Numbered from the stretch's first letter, positions 27,345 to 35,418 are shown. The stretch is DNA of 64,000 bases from an uncultured Cytophagales bacterium (GCA_913057175.1 CAJXNP010000009.1:62001-126000), one strand, 5' to 3'. Numbers and translations: made by a program. Notes: generated by a model from the sequence alone, not told the origin.

Positions 27345-27946
27345 ATTAATAACTCTAAAATTGAACCCCTCATCATTATTACCTATTTATCACAAAACAA
27401 GACCATTGATAGGGCCATGTAATTTTATATTTGTGATGGATGTATTTCTCTATTTGTAGGGGAATTTGAAACAAATTTGCCACCTCTTAAGCGAGATCAG
27501 CTGATATCTCCTTACAATCGATATGACAATAGCACTAGTAATTTACACCCTCCCTTTCTTTTCGAACTGAGTTTGCCACAAACCAATGACGATGGGTTGA
27601 GGCTTACGATGTGAGAAATCTGTAGGTGTTGTAAGTAGGAATAATATCAGCTGCAAGGAAGTTGTTTCCACCCAAGCTGTTGGGGGACAAGCCATGAATG
27701 TTATAATCCAATGATCCCTCCTCCAAAAATGCTGCGGTGGTCAGGCCCAAAATCCAATAAATCCCGATTCAGACAATAAAAGGGGCAAAGGGTGAGCAGG
27801 GTCTGAGAAAGCGAATCTGCGAAGACCATGCACCGGATCTGTTTTTCGGGACAGAAGCATTTTTTGAAACATGATTACAGGTAATCTGACAATATTCATA
27901 TGGAAATTCTCCAATATTTTAGAAATTTGCTAAAAAAGAAAGTCTA
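27345..27946. other. 600-nt spacer with a decayed reading frame
   Basis: The segment between the minus-strand lipoprotein gene and the plus-strand Crp/Fnr gene. Apart from a coding-like remnant (27604-27768, minus) and a small inverted repeat GATTAC-AG-GTAATC (27873-27886) it shows no gene. The inverted repeat might be an operator for the regulator gene 60 nt downstream, but it differs from the two palindromes found near 28.8 and 31.6 kb. Confidence 0.45.
27604..27768 (-). pseudogene. decayed coding fragment, outer-membrane-like C-terminus
   Basis: A 54-codon frame without a start codon, closed upstream by TGA. Its translation is protein-like (FLEEGSLDYNIHGLSPNSLG, then NNFLAADIIPTYNTYRF) and the last part resembles the final strands of SusC/TonB-type barrels (an I-P-T-x-x-T-Y-x-F pattern). 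It may be what remains of a lost receptor gene. Chance cannot be excluded at this length. Confidence 0.35.
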
Positions 27947-28543
27947 TTGATCTCTTCAGAAATATTAAAGAAATACCGTGCACAGTTGTTGAGCGTTCCC
28001 AAAAACAAGCTATTGTTTAACGAGGGAGGGCCTGCTAACAATTATTTCCAGGTAGAATCCGGCCAGGTGAGGATGTATATCCTGAATCCCGACGGACAGG
28101 AGTTCACACAGGGTATCTTCAATGCCGGTGACAGTTTTGGTGAACCAGCAGTTTTGGGTGAATTCCCTTATCCAAGTAGTGCCATAGCAGTGCGTCAAAG
28201 TAAAATATGGCGCCTTCCAAAACCTGATTTTATGCAATTGTTGAAAGAAAATTTTGACATCCACTTACATATTGATCGTGTTTTGTGCCAGCGGTTGCAG
28301 TACAAAGCTATGATCCTGACGGAAGTGTCCTCTTATGATCCGGAGCATCGGTTAATGACTATTCTCAATTATTTTAAATCCAAGTTGTCCAACGACAAAT
28401 CTGATGAAGAGATGATTGTTCCTTTTACCCGCCAGCAGCTTGCTGACATGACCGGATTGCGAGTGGAAACTGTGATCCGAACCATCAAGAAAATGGAAGC
28501 TGAGGGAAAGTTGAGTTTGGAGGATAAGAAGATTAAGTTGTGA
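27947..28543 (+). CDS. Crp/Fnr-family transcription regulator
   Basis: 198 residues: N-terminal cyclic-nucleotide-binding-like beta roll (LLSVPKNKLLFNEGGPANNY; AGDSFGEPAVLGEFPYPSSA), dimer helix, and C-terminal winged helix (FTRQQLADMTGLRVETVIRT, about 144-163). It has a single cysteine (VLCQRL), so no FNR-type iron-sulfur cluster; a haem or NO-sensing role like DNR/NnrR is plausible but unproven. No ATG fits: TTG 27947 is the first start after an in-frame stop. It stands directly upstream of the N2O island and is the obvious candidate to bind the palindromes at 28792 and 31578. Confidence 0.88.
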   Translation: MISSEILKKYRAQLLSVPKNKLLFNEGGPANNYFQVESGQVRMYILNPDGQEFTQGIFNAGDSFGEPAVLGEFPYPSSAIAVRQSKIWRLPKPDFMQLLKENFDIHLHIDRVLCQRLQYKAMILTEVSSYDPEHRLMTILNYFKSKLSNDKSDEEMIVPFTRQQLADMTGLRVETVIRTIKKMEAEGKLSLEDKKIKL

Positions 28544-28620
28544 TGTTGATTGTGTGAGAGTGTGATTTAGTGAACAGTGAAAAGTGAAAAGTGAACAGTT
28601 GCCAGGTTGTCAGTTTTGCA

Positions 28621-28781
28621 CCAGTAACCAGTAACCAGAAACCAGTAACCAGTAACCAGAAACCAGAAACCAGTAACCAGTAACCAGAAACCAGTAACCA
28701 GTAACCAGAAACCAGTAACCAGAAACCAGAAACCAGTAACCAGAAACCAGAAACCAGAAACCAGTAGCCAGTTTCCAGAAA
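28621..28781. repeat. 7-bp tandem repeat array, 23 units
   Basis: Twenty-three back-to-back 7-mers, almost all CCAGTAA or CCAGAAA (last units CCAGTAG, CCAGTTT, CCAGAAA). Because the unit length is not a multiple of three and contains no stop on the minus strand, three minus-strand frames stay open and spell LVTGYWF-like periodic peptides; these are artefacts, not genes. A weaker GTGAACAGTGAAAAG repeat lies just upstream (28569-28600). The array separates the Crp/Fnr gene from its presumed target promoter. Confidence 0.93.
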
Positions 28782-28791
28782 CCAATTGACC

Positions 28792-28809
28792 ATATGATCT
28801 GGATCATAT
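28792..28809 (+). promoter_or_regulatory. Crp/Fnr-type operator before the cupin operon
   Basis: ATATGATC-TG-GATCATAT is a perfect 8-2-8 palindrome containing TGAT-N4-ATCA, the core of Fnr/Dnr-type sites. Its centre (28800.5) is 30.5 nt before the -7 element, which puts it near -41.5 from the likely start of transcription, a class II activator position. Confidence 0.75.
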
Positions 28810-28830
28810 ACCCCGCACGAACTCTCTTTT

Positions 28831-28838
28831 TATTTTTG
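28831..28838 (+). promoter_or_regulatory. -7 element of the cupin operon
   Basis: TATTTTTG matches TAnnTTTG exactly, 27 nt before the cupin ATG at 28865. Confidence 0.6.
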
Positions 28839-28864
28839 ATCAGTCATAACTAAACATCAAAAAT

Positions 28865-29188
28865 ATGAAAGTAGAACAGGCTAATGTTAGGGACTTCAAA
28901 AAGGAAGTTGATTACACATCAGGAGGAATTGTCAGCAAGCAGATCCTAAAAACAAAAGGGGGAAACGTGACTTTATTTGCCTTTGACGAAGATCAATCGC
29001 TGAGCGATCATACAGCGGCGTTTGATGCGCTGGTGATCATCATAGAGGGTGAGGCTGAAGTTACGATTGATGGGAAGCCTTATCCGCTGACCGAGGGTAA
29101 TTCCATTATTTTTCCCGCAAACATTCCTCATGGTGTAAAAGCAGTTTCGTCGTTTAAAATGCTGCTGACCATGTTAAAGGAGTGCTAA
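28865..29188 (+). CDS. small cupin-domain protein
   Basis: 107 residues, a single cupin barrel: GGNVTLFAFDEDQSLSDHTA and ALVIIIEGEAEVTIDGKPY, then EGNSIIFPANIPHGVKA. The metal-ligand set is partial: the second-motif His is present (PHGV), the first motif has DHTA. Such cupins often accompany denitrification and NO-response genes. It is the first gene of a three-gene operon and its stop codon is adjacent to the next ATG (1 nt). Ligand and reaction unknown. Confidence 0.85.
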   Translation: MKVEQANVRDFKKEVDYTSGGIVSKQILKTKGGNVTLFAFDEDQSLSDHTAAFDALVIIIEGEAEVTIDGKPYPLTEGNSIIFPANIPHGVKAVSSFKMLLTMLKEC

Positions 29189-29189
29189 A

Positions 29190-30251
29190 ATGAATAAGAA
29201 AATATTCTTTGTTGTCCCCTTGGTTATTTTTTCTTTGGTCACTGCCTTATATACCGGGTTATTGCGTCTGGGGTGGGACTTTCCGATCAACGAAGCTGTT
29301 GCCCATCATGGGGCTTTGATGGTTGGCAGTTTTTTAGGCTCTGTCATCATTCTTGAACGGGTGGTGGCATTGAAAATCAAATTTTTGTATGTCATTCCAA
29401 TTTTATCGGCTTTCAGTGGAATTCTCTTTTTACTGGGATTGAAGTTTTGGGCTTTGATCTTTCTTTTATTGGGTGGCACCGGATTGGTTATCATTTATCT
29501 GATCCTCATCGAGCGACACAAGCACTATTATTTTTATATCATGCTTTTGGGAGCTGTATGCTGGATCATTGGGAATATTTTTCTCCTACAGGGTCAGTTG
29601 TATGCAAAAAGTGTGAGCTGGTGGATTGTGTTTATCCTGTATACCGTATTGGGTGAACGGCTGGAGCTAAGTAAATTCATGCCGCCAACCAGATGGAAAA
29701 AGCCATTGTTATGGGTATCATGTATTATTCTAATGACCGGTTTGTTGATGCCCTATCATGGACCCGGATCCCAGGTCACGGGTCTGGGGTTTGTTTTGAT
29801 CGCCCTGTGGCTGCTGAAATACGATATCATCAGAAAATCCATTAAGGTCAAAGGGCTGCATCGTTACTCTGCCTCCATGCTGGGAGCAGGATACTTTTGG
29901 CTGCTCATAACCGGCATATTTTTTATGGTCGGGACACAGCAGGTTTATATGTACGATGCTGCCATTCATGCCTTTTTCATGGGGTTTACATTTTCCATGA
30001 TCTTTGCGCATGGCCCCATCATTTTTCCCGGAGTGGCGGGTTTGCCATTTAAGCCTTTTCACAATATTCTATACCTTCTTGGTACTGTATTGCAACTCTC
30101 ACTCATCATCAGGATATGTGGAGATCACTTTGTTTTAACCGATTTGCGAATGGTTGGGGGATTGCTGAATGCTGTCATTATCCTGCTGTTTTTTGTTACT
30201 TTGGTGATTCTCATCAAAAGAGAGAAAGCAAAATATGTGGTTAAAAAATAG
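29190..30251 (+). CDS. polytopic membrane protein, possibly NnrS-like
   Basis: 353 residues, about 12 membrane spans covering almost the whole chain. Histidines lie in or near the spans: EAVAHHGALMVGSFLGSVII (about 35-54), and AAIHAFFMGFTFSMIFAHGP (near 260), a layout reminiscent of the haem/copper NnrS family linked to nitric oxide. The assignment is by pattern only. It is sandwiched between the cupin and a second polytopic protein under a Crp/Fnr-type site, upstream of the nos genes, which supports a role in nitrogen-oxide metabolism. Confidence 0.6.
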   Translation: MNKKIFFVVPLVIFSLVTALYTGLLRLGWDFPINEAVAHHGALMVGSFLGSVIILERVVALKIKFLYVIPILSAFSGILFLLGLKFWALIFLLLGGTGLVIIYLILIERHKHYYFYIMLLGAVCWIIGNIFLLQGQLYAKSVSWWIVFILYTVLGERLELSKFMPPTRWKKPLLWVSCIILMTGLLMPYHGPGSQVTGLGFVLIALWLLKYDIIRKSIKVKGLHRYSASMLGAGYFWLLITGIFFMVGTQQVYMYDAAIHAFFMGFTFSMIFAHGPIIFPGVAGLPFKPFHNILYLLGTVLQLSLIIRICGDHFVLTDLRMVGGLLNAVIILLFFVTLVILIKREKAKYVVKK

Positions 30252-30256
30252 CTGAA

Positions 30257-31519
30257 TTGTTGCTGAAGCAAAAACTCTTTCATTTAAGCCTTTTACTGTC
30301 CCTGATCAATTTTTTGATTGCAGCTTTCCTGGGAGTATTACTGAGGTTACAGCCTATTGTACAATTGGAGGGTTTTATGTCACGAAATGTGATCCATGCC
30401 CATTCTCATGTGGCTTTTTTGGGGTGGGTGTTTTTAGTGTTGATTGCATTTATTTACAAAAACTGGCTTCCTGATTCTTATAAGGTTAATACTACCTACT
30501 CCATTCTATTGGCAATCATTCAGCTCTCTACCATGGGGATGCTGGCAACTTTTCCCTTTACCGGATACGCGCTTTGGTCGATTCTATTTTCGACATTGCA
30601 TATGCTTGCTTCACTTTATTTCATTTATTTTTTTGTGAAATATAGCTTCCCCATTCATGTATATTCTAAAAGGTTCGTTCTGGCAGGCTTGTATTTTATG
30701 GCGCTTTCCAGCCTGGGTCCGCTGGCATTGGGTCCATTGACAGCCACAGGACATAAAATGGACATGTGGTATAACCTGGCCATTTACTTCTACCTGCATT
30801 TCCAGTACAACGGTTGGTTTACACTGGTTATCATTGGATTGATCGTCTTTCAATTGCCGGAATACATACTTTTAAAAGAGGTCAATAAGATCCGGGCATC
30901 TTTTTGGTGGCTGGTAGCCGGGGTTGTTCTGACTTATCTGCTCTCTGCTTTAGGATACAAGGTTTCTATGTCTTTCAATATTTTAGGAGGGGTGGGGGCT
31001 GTCTTTCAGATCATTGGACTATATCTGTTAATACCCATTTTCAAAACAGCATTAAGATCAGAATCCCATAGCTTCATAAAGCAACTGCTCGGTATGGTAT
31101 TTATTCTTCTGGCAGGAAAAGTATTGGCACAATTACTATCTGCGTTTCCTGTAATGGTAGATTTTACCTACTACAACCGGGATTTCATCATTGCCTATCT
31201 TCATTGGGTGTTATTGGGTTTTGTTTCCTTATTTCTGATTTATTTAATTTTAAAAGAAACGTTCCTGATTATTTCAAAAGTTAATATTGTTATTCCCGTT
31301 TGGCTATTTATTGTAGCCTTCTTTTTTATGGAGGCAATCTTATTATTCAGGGCTTTGTACCCGGAGATTTGGACCCCTCCAATCCAATACTTCCTCCATT
31401 CTCTTTTGCTGATAGATGCGATCATCCTGGCTTTCTCCATCCTTTTAATTTTTGTGAATGTGTTTAACCGGTTTAAACATAATACCAGAAGAGAATTTCC
31501 TGCAATTGGAAATAATTAG
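30257..31519 (+). CDS. second polytopic membrane protein, haem-copper-oxidase/NnrS-like
   Basis: 420 residues, about 12 hydrophobic spans. Histidine clusters sit in spans: RNVIHAHSHVAFLGWVFLVL (about 42-61), FYLHFQYNGWF (near 175) and IAYLHWVLLGFVSLF (near 312), comparable to subunit-I-like proteins that hold haem, but no full catalytic set was confirmed. The gene begins 5 nt after the previous stop; no ATG is suitable, and TTG 30257 or TTG 30260 is the probable start, perhaps by translational coupling. Function unknown; context suggests NO or N2O metabolism. Confidence 0.6.
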   Translation: MLLKQKLFHLSLLLSLINFLIAAFLGVLLRLQPIVQLEGFMSRNVIHAHSHVAFLGWVFLVLIAFIYKNWLPDSYKVNTTYSILLAIIQLSTMGMLATFPFTGYALWSILFSTLHMLASLYFIYFFVKYSFPIHVYSKRFVLAGLYFMALSSLGPLALGPLTATGHKMDMWYNLAIYFYLHFQYNGWFTLVIIGLIVFQLPEYILLKEVNKIRASFWWLVAGVVLTYLLSALGYKVSMSFNILGGVGAVFQIIGLYLLIPIFKTALRSESHSFIKQLLGMVFILLAGKVLAQLLSAFPVMVDFTYYNRDFIIAYLHWVLLGFVSLFLIYLILKETFLIISKVNIVIPVWLFIVAFFFMEAILLFRALYPEIWTPPIQYFLHSLLLIDAIILAFSILLIFVNVFNRFKHNTRREFPAIGNN

Positions 31520-31577
31520 ATGATGTAAATACCTGATAATCATATAGATATATAATATTATCCGGATAGCCTCCTCC

Positions 31578-31595
31578 TTATGATTTGGATCATAA
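31578..31595 (+). promoter_or_regulatory. Crp/Fnr-type operator before the nos operon
   Basis: TTATGAT-TTGG-ATCATAA is a perfect 7-4-7 palindrome with the same TGAT-N4-ATCA core and the same inner TGGATCAT as the site at 28792. Its centre (31586.5) is exactly 30.5 nt before TACTTTTA (31617). Confidence 0.75.
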
Positions 31596-31616
31596 ACATC
31601 ACGTTTGATTAGCATT

Positions 31617-31624
31617 TACTTTTA
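31617..31624 (+). promoter_or_regulatory. -7-like element of the nos operon
   Basis: TACTTTTA differs from TAnnTTTG only in the last base, which fits an activator-dependent promoter. It gives a leader of roughly 130 nt before the cytochrome c ATG; that leader contains no obvious gene. Confidence 0.5.
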
Positions 31625-31758
31625 TGTAAATAATTACTCAGAGCATCGGGAAGAAGCCAAATGAAATGAAAAAAAAACCATTAAAAACCATTTCATCCAG
31701 GCGGATTCCCCTCAATGAATGCTCCGAAATGAACGATCATAAAACATATAATTAAACG

Positions 31759-32220
31759 ATGAAAAATCTATTTTATACAGCTTCCCTTCTCCTGTTTTTG
31801 ACTGGTTGTGGTGGCGGAGAGAAAGGTTCTGCAGGAAAAACGAGTTATGCACCACCAAAGGCAAGTGTTGAAGAAACGACCACCGACCCCATGCAGAACA
31901 AGGGTATCGGGCCTGTAAAAGAAATTCAATTAGGTGAAGTCGATCAGGCCCTTGCAGATGCGGGCGAAGAAATTTTTACCCAAAAATGCATGGCATGTCA
32001 CAAGGTTGATAAGAAATTTATCGGCCCCTCTCCAAAGGATATCCTGGATAGAAGGTCTCCTGAATGGGTAATGAACATGATCCTCAATCCGGAAGAGATG
32101 GTTCAGAAGGATCCTATCGCCAAACAATTGTTGGTCGAGGCAAATGGTGCGCCAATGGCAAACCAAAACCTTACAGAGGATGATGCCCGCAAAGTCCTTG
32201 AATATTTCCGAACACTATAA
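31759..32220 (+). CDS. monohaem cytochrome c lipoprotein, likely NosZ electron donor
   Basis: 153 residues. Lipobox LTGC (Cys17) followed by a Gly-rich linker; the cytochrome domain starts near 70 with one haem site, CMACH (Cys77, Cys80, His81), and a probable axial Met133 in GAPMANQNLT. Periplasmic, membrane-anchored electron carrier. It lies 25 nt upstream of nosZ as first gene of the operon, and a donor to NosZ is the natural inference. Clade II nos clusters commonly carry such cytochromes in place of NosR. Confidence 0.9.
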   Translation: MKNLFYTASLLLFLTGCGGGEKGSAGKTSYAPPKASVEETTTDPMQNKGIGPVKEIQLGEVDQALADAGEEIFTQKCMACHKVDKKFIGPSPKDILDRRSPEWVMNMILNPEEMVQKDPIAKQLLVEANGAPMANQNLTEDDARKVLEYFRTL

Positions 32221-32245
32221 TTTCTATCATGTAAATCTTTATAAA

Positions 32246-34201
32246 ATGAAAAGCGATAAATTTTTTCACTTGATGTTTCTGGTCATTTCCGCCAGCCTGA
32301 TTACCGCCTGTGGAGGTGGTAGCGAAAAAGCCGGTGGAGGCCTGGAAAGCGACGTTGCCAGCCAGGTATATGTAAAACCTGGTGAATACGACGAGTTTTA
32401 TGCATTTATGTCGGGTGGCTTTAGCGGCCAGATTACCGTCTACGGTTTGCCTTCTGGCAGATTGTTTAAAACCATCCCTGTCTTTTCTGTGGATGCTGAA
32501 AAAGGGTATGGCTTTAACGAAGAAACCAAACCTTTGCTTAACACCTCACATGGTTTTATTCCATGGGATGATTCCCACCATCCTGAATTATCTCAAACCA
32601 ATGGCCAGCCAGACGGCAGGTGGATTTTTATCAATGGAAATAACACGCCAAGGATTGCCCGTGTGGACCTGACTACTTTTGAAACGGCAGAAATCATCGA
32701 AATCCCTAACTGCGGTGGTAATCACAGTTCACCTTTTACGACTGAAAATTCAGAATACGTGGTAGCCGGTACCCGATTTAGCGTTCCTGTACCCCAGGAA
32801 GACGTTGCTATTTCTACCTACAAGGACAAATTCAAAGGAGCCCTCACATTTATTGGTGTAGAAGATAACGGTGCAATGGATATTTCTTTCCAGGTGCTGG
32901 TACCCGGGTATGACTACGACCTGGCCCATGCAGGTAAAGGAAAATCTCATGGCTGGATGTTTTTCAGCACCTACAATACTGAGCAGGCAAGCACTCTGTT
33001 AGAGGTAAATGCCTCTCAGAAAGACAAAGATTACATCGCTGCTGTGAACTGGAAAAAGGCGGAAGAATACATTCAGGAAGGCAAGTTTCAGGAGCTGACT
33101 TCGTCGTATTTGAGAAATTATTACGATGAAGAAAAGCAAATGGCATTTTCTGAAACGAAGGACAAAGTGAAGGTGCTGATACCTGAGGATTGTCCGGGGT
33201 TGATCTATTTCCTACCGACTCCAAAATCACCTCACGGTGTTGATGTGGATCCTACCGGTGAATATATTGTAGGAAATGGAAAGCTGTCGGCTGATATGTC
33301 TGTCCATTCCTTCGATAAAATTGTAGCTGCGATCGAAAATGAGGCATTTGAAACAACGATAGATGGAATACCAGTTTTGAAATATGAAGAAATCGTTGAT
33401 GGAATTGTTCAACAGGCAGGTCTTGGCCCACTGCATACGGAATTCGATGGAAAAGGCAATGCTTATACTTCCTTCTTCATATCTTCTGAAGTGGTTAAGT
33501 GGGATTTGGAAACCAAAGAAGTAGTAGACAGGTCTGCTAGTTACTACTCCATTGGACACCTGATGATCCCGGGCGGAGATTCCAAAAAGCCATGGGGAAA
33601 ATACCTGGTTTCACTCAATAAAATCACCAAGGACCGTTATTTGCCAACAGGCCCCGAATTGTGCCAATCCGCACAGTTGTACGATATCTCCGGTGATAAG
33701 ATGAAGTTGTTACTCGACTTCCCAACGATGGGCGAACCACACTACGCACAGGCACTTCCCGCTGATTTGGTTGTTCCAAATCAGGTAAAATACTACAAGC
33801 TGGAAGACAATCACCATCCACATGCGATTAAAAATCCAACAGATGGGCGAATAGAAAGAGAAGGCAATGAAGTTCATGTCTATATGGGAGCCATTCGAAG
33901 TCACTTTACTCCTGATAATATTGAAGGAATAAAAGTTGGTGATAAGGTATACTGGCACATCACCAACCTGGAGCAGGATTGGGATGTTCCTCACGGATTT
34001 GCTGTTATGGGTGCTCAGAATGCAGAGCTGCTGATCATGCCGGGTCAAACAGAAACACTTTTGTGGGAGCCTAAGAAAGAAGGCGTATTTCCATTCTATT
34101 GTACGGACTTCTGCTCAGCGCTTCATCAGGAAATGCAGGGCTATGTCAGGGTCTCTCCACAAAATTCCAGTATTGCTCTTAAGTGGTCACTTGATGAGTA
34201 A
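32246..34201 (+). CDS. nosZ: nitrous-oxide reductase, Sec-type (clade II)
   Basis: Reduces N2O to N2 in the periplasm using a CuZ and a CuA centre. From ATG 32246 the protein has 651 residues with a Sec lipoprotein signal (SASLITAC, Cys22), not a twin-arginine signal, which marks the clade II type. A frame open further upstream (to 32144) overlaps cytochrome c and is not used. The propeller domain has the CuZ histidines (CGGNHSSPF; SPHGVDVDPTGEY; GPLHTEFDG), and the cupredoxin domain has CuA ligands His583 and C-x3-C-x3-H-x2-M at Cys619, Cys623, His627, Met630. Apparently intact. Confidence 0.97.
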   Translation: MKSDKFFHLMFLVISASLITACGGGSEKAGGGLESDVASQVYVKPGEYDEFYAFMSGGFSGQITVYGLPSGRLFKTIPVFSVDAEKGYGFNEETKPLLNTSHGFIPWDDSHHPELSQTNGQPDGRWIFINGNNTPRIARVDLTTFETAEIIEIPNCGGNHSSPFTTENSEYVVAGTRFSVPVPQEDVAISTYKDKFKGALTFIGVEDNGAMDISFQVLVPGYDYDLAHAGKGKSHGWMFFSTYNTEQASTLLEVNASQKDKDYIAAVNWKKAEEYIQEGKFQELTSSYLRNYYDEEKQMAFSETKDKVKVLIPEDCPGLIYFLPTPKSPHGVDVDPTGEYIVGNGKLSADMSVHSFDKIVAAIENEAFETTIDGIPVLKYEEIVDGIVQQAGLGPLHTEFDGKGNAYTSFFISSEVVKWDLETKEVVDRSASYYSIGHLMIPGGDSKKPWGKYLVSLNKITKDRYLPTGPELCQSAQLYDISGDKMKLLLDFPTMGEPHYAQALPADLVVPNQVKYYKLEDNHHPHAIKNPTDGRIEREGNEVHVYMGAIRSHFTPDNIEGIKVGDKVYWHITNLEQDWDVPHGFAVMGAQNAELLIMPGQTETLLWEPKKEGVFPFYCTDFCSALHQEMQGYVRVSPQNSSIALKWSLDE

Positions 34202-34209
34202 GCAGTTGT

Positions 34210-34253
34210 AGATGGCCTGGTGGAAGTAATTTCATGGCTTCTGCCGGCCATCT
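34210..34253 (+). promoter_or_regulatory. long hairpin between nosZ and nosL
   Basis: AGATGGCC (34210-34217) pairs with GGCCATCT (34246-34253), extended inward by TGGAAG-type pairing with CTTCTG. There is no T run, so it is more likely an mRNA-stabilising or processing stem than a full terminator. Confidence 0.6.
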
Positions 34254-34312
34254 CTAAACCCGGATTATGTGTTGGAAAATCTAAAACACAATCAGGGATA
34301 AACAATTAGAAA

Positions 34313-35404
34313 ATGAAAAAGCACGCTGATAAGATATTCCTGATAGCGGTATTATTGCCTCTATTGCTTTTTGTTTTCCCGATGTGGAAGATAAAACTAA
34401 TAGCTCCGCAATATCCGGATGGGATATCGATGTACATCTGGATCTCCAAGATCACGGGCGATAGTGATGCGACTTTGCAAAACATCAATATTCTCAATCA
34501 CTATGTAGGGATGAAATTCATCGAACCTGAGTCCATACCGGAATTGCAATATTTTCCATGGATTGTACTAAGTATAGTCGTGTTAGGGTTGTTGGTTTGG
34601 TGGAGTAGAAAAAGGGTGATATATCTCACCTGGTCAATATTGTTGACCGTATTGGGTGGATTGGGAATCTATGATTTTTACCTGTGGGAATACGATTATG
34701 GTCACAACCTAAGCCCTGATGCACCGATAAAAATCCCTGGTGCCACCTATCAACCACCTTTAATTGGCACCAAATGGTTGCTCAATTTCAAAGCAGATTC
34801 CTGGCCGGATATTGGTGGAATAGCACTAGGTATGAGTATACTCCTGGGTTTTTTGTCTTACTTTCTCATGAATACAAAAAGGGACAAGGTCAAGCTGGAT
34901 CAGACTTCAGAGTTGCCCAAAAAAGCTGCTATTGCTCTCCTGGTCCTTGTGGTGGCATTTTTTAACTTTTCATGTAGCAAAGAAAAAGAGGATATCAGGT
35001 ATGGTGAAGATAGCTGTGTCCATTGCATGATGAAAATTGTTCAGCCGCAATACGGAGCCGAAATTGTGACAAATAAAGGCAAGGTATTTAAGTTTGATGC
35101 AGTGGAATGCTTGCTGGATTTTGAGAAGGACAGAGTAGTTGCCAACGAAGATATCTACCAGCGATGGGTGGTTTCCTATACAGAACCACAGACCTTATTT
35201 CCAGCCGAAGAATGCTTTTATCTAAGGTCACAAAATTTACCGAGTCCGATGGGGATGTTCATCACTGCCATATCCGAACATCAACGGGCCAAATCGATCC
35301 AACAGGAATCCGGTGGAAAGCTGTACAGTTGGGAGGAAATTTATGATCAATATCCCAACCTGGATCATTTGTCGGACAGAATTCAAGATGATGTGGGAAA
35401 TTGA
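34313..35404 (+). CDS. nosL: NosL copper chaperone fused to an N-terminal membrane domain
   Basis: 363 residues. Residues 1-200 form a membrane domain with about four spans (7-27, 82-102, 107-125, 168-190) and a periplasmic stretch (DAPIKIPGATYQPPLIGTKW). A further hydrophobic segment ends in FNFSCSK (Cys221), which looks like an internalised lipoprotein signal, followed by a complete NosL domain: DSCVHCMMKIVQPQYGAEIV (Cys235, Cys238, Met pair) and FDAVECLLDFE. NosL binds Cu(I) and supplies the NosZ CuZ centre. The fusion is unusual. It overlaps the nosD frame. Confidence 0.87.
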   Translation: MKKHADKIFLIAVLLPLLLFVFPMWKIKLIAPQYPDGISMYIWISKITGDSDATLQNINILNHYVGMKFIEPESIPELQYFPWIVLSIVVLGLLVWWSRKRVIYLTWSILLTVLGGLGIYDFYLWEYDYGHNLSPDAPIKIPGATYQPPLIGTKWLLNFKADSWPDIGGIALGMSILLGFLSYFLMNTKRDKVKLDQTSELPKKAAIALLVLVVAFFNFSCSKEKEDIRYGEDSCVHCMMKIVQPQYGAEIVTNKGKVFKFDAVECLLDFEKDRVVANEDIYQRWVVSYTEPQTLFPAEECFYLRSQNLPSPMGMFITAISEHQRAKSIQQESGGKLYSWEEIYDQYPNLDHLSDRIQDDVGN

Positions 35405-35418
35405 AGTTTAAAATAGCT

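Noticed and set aside
27873..27886. GATTAC-AG-GTAATC as the Crp/Fnr-type autoregulatory site
   Set aside because: It lacks the TGAT-N4-ATCA core of the two strong sites and no -7 element lies at the same distance, so it was left as a weak remark only.
28621..28781. CRISPR array
   Set aside because: Units are 7 bp without spacers; no cas gene is nearby.
28533..28807. Three overlapping minus-strand frames coding LVTGYWF-like repeats
   Set aside because: They exist only because a 7-bp tandem repeat has no stop codon on that strand; the peptide is purely periodic and no start signal is visible.
32144..32245. Longer nosZ start
   Set aside because: It overlaps the cytochrome c gene, and ATG 32246 gives a perfect lipoprotein signal.
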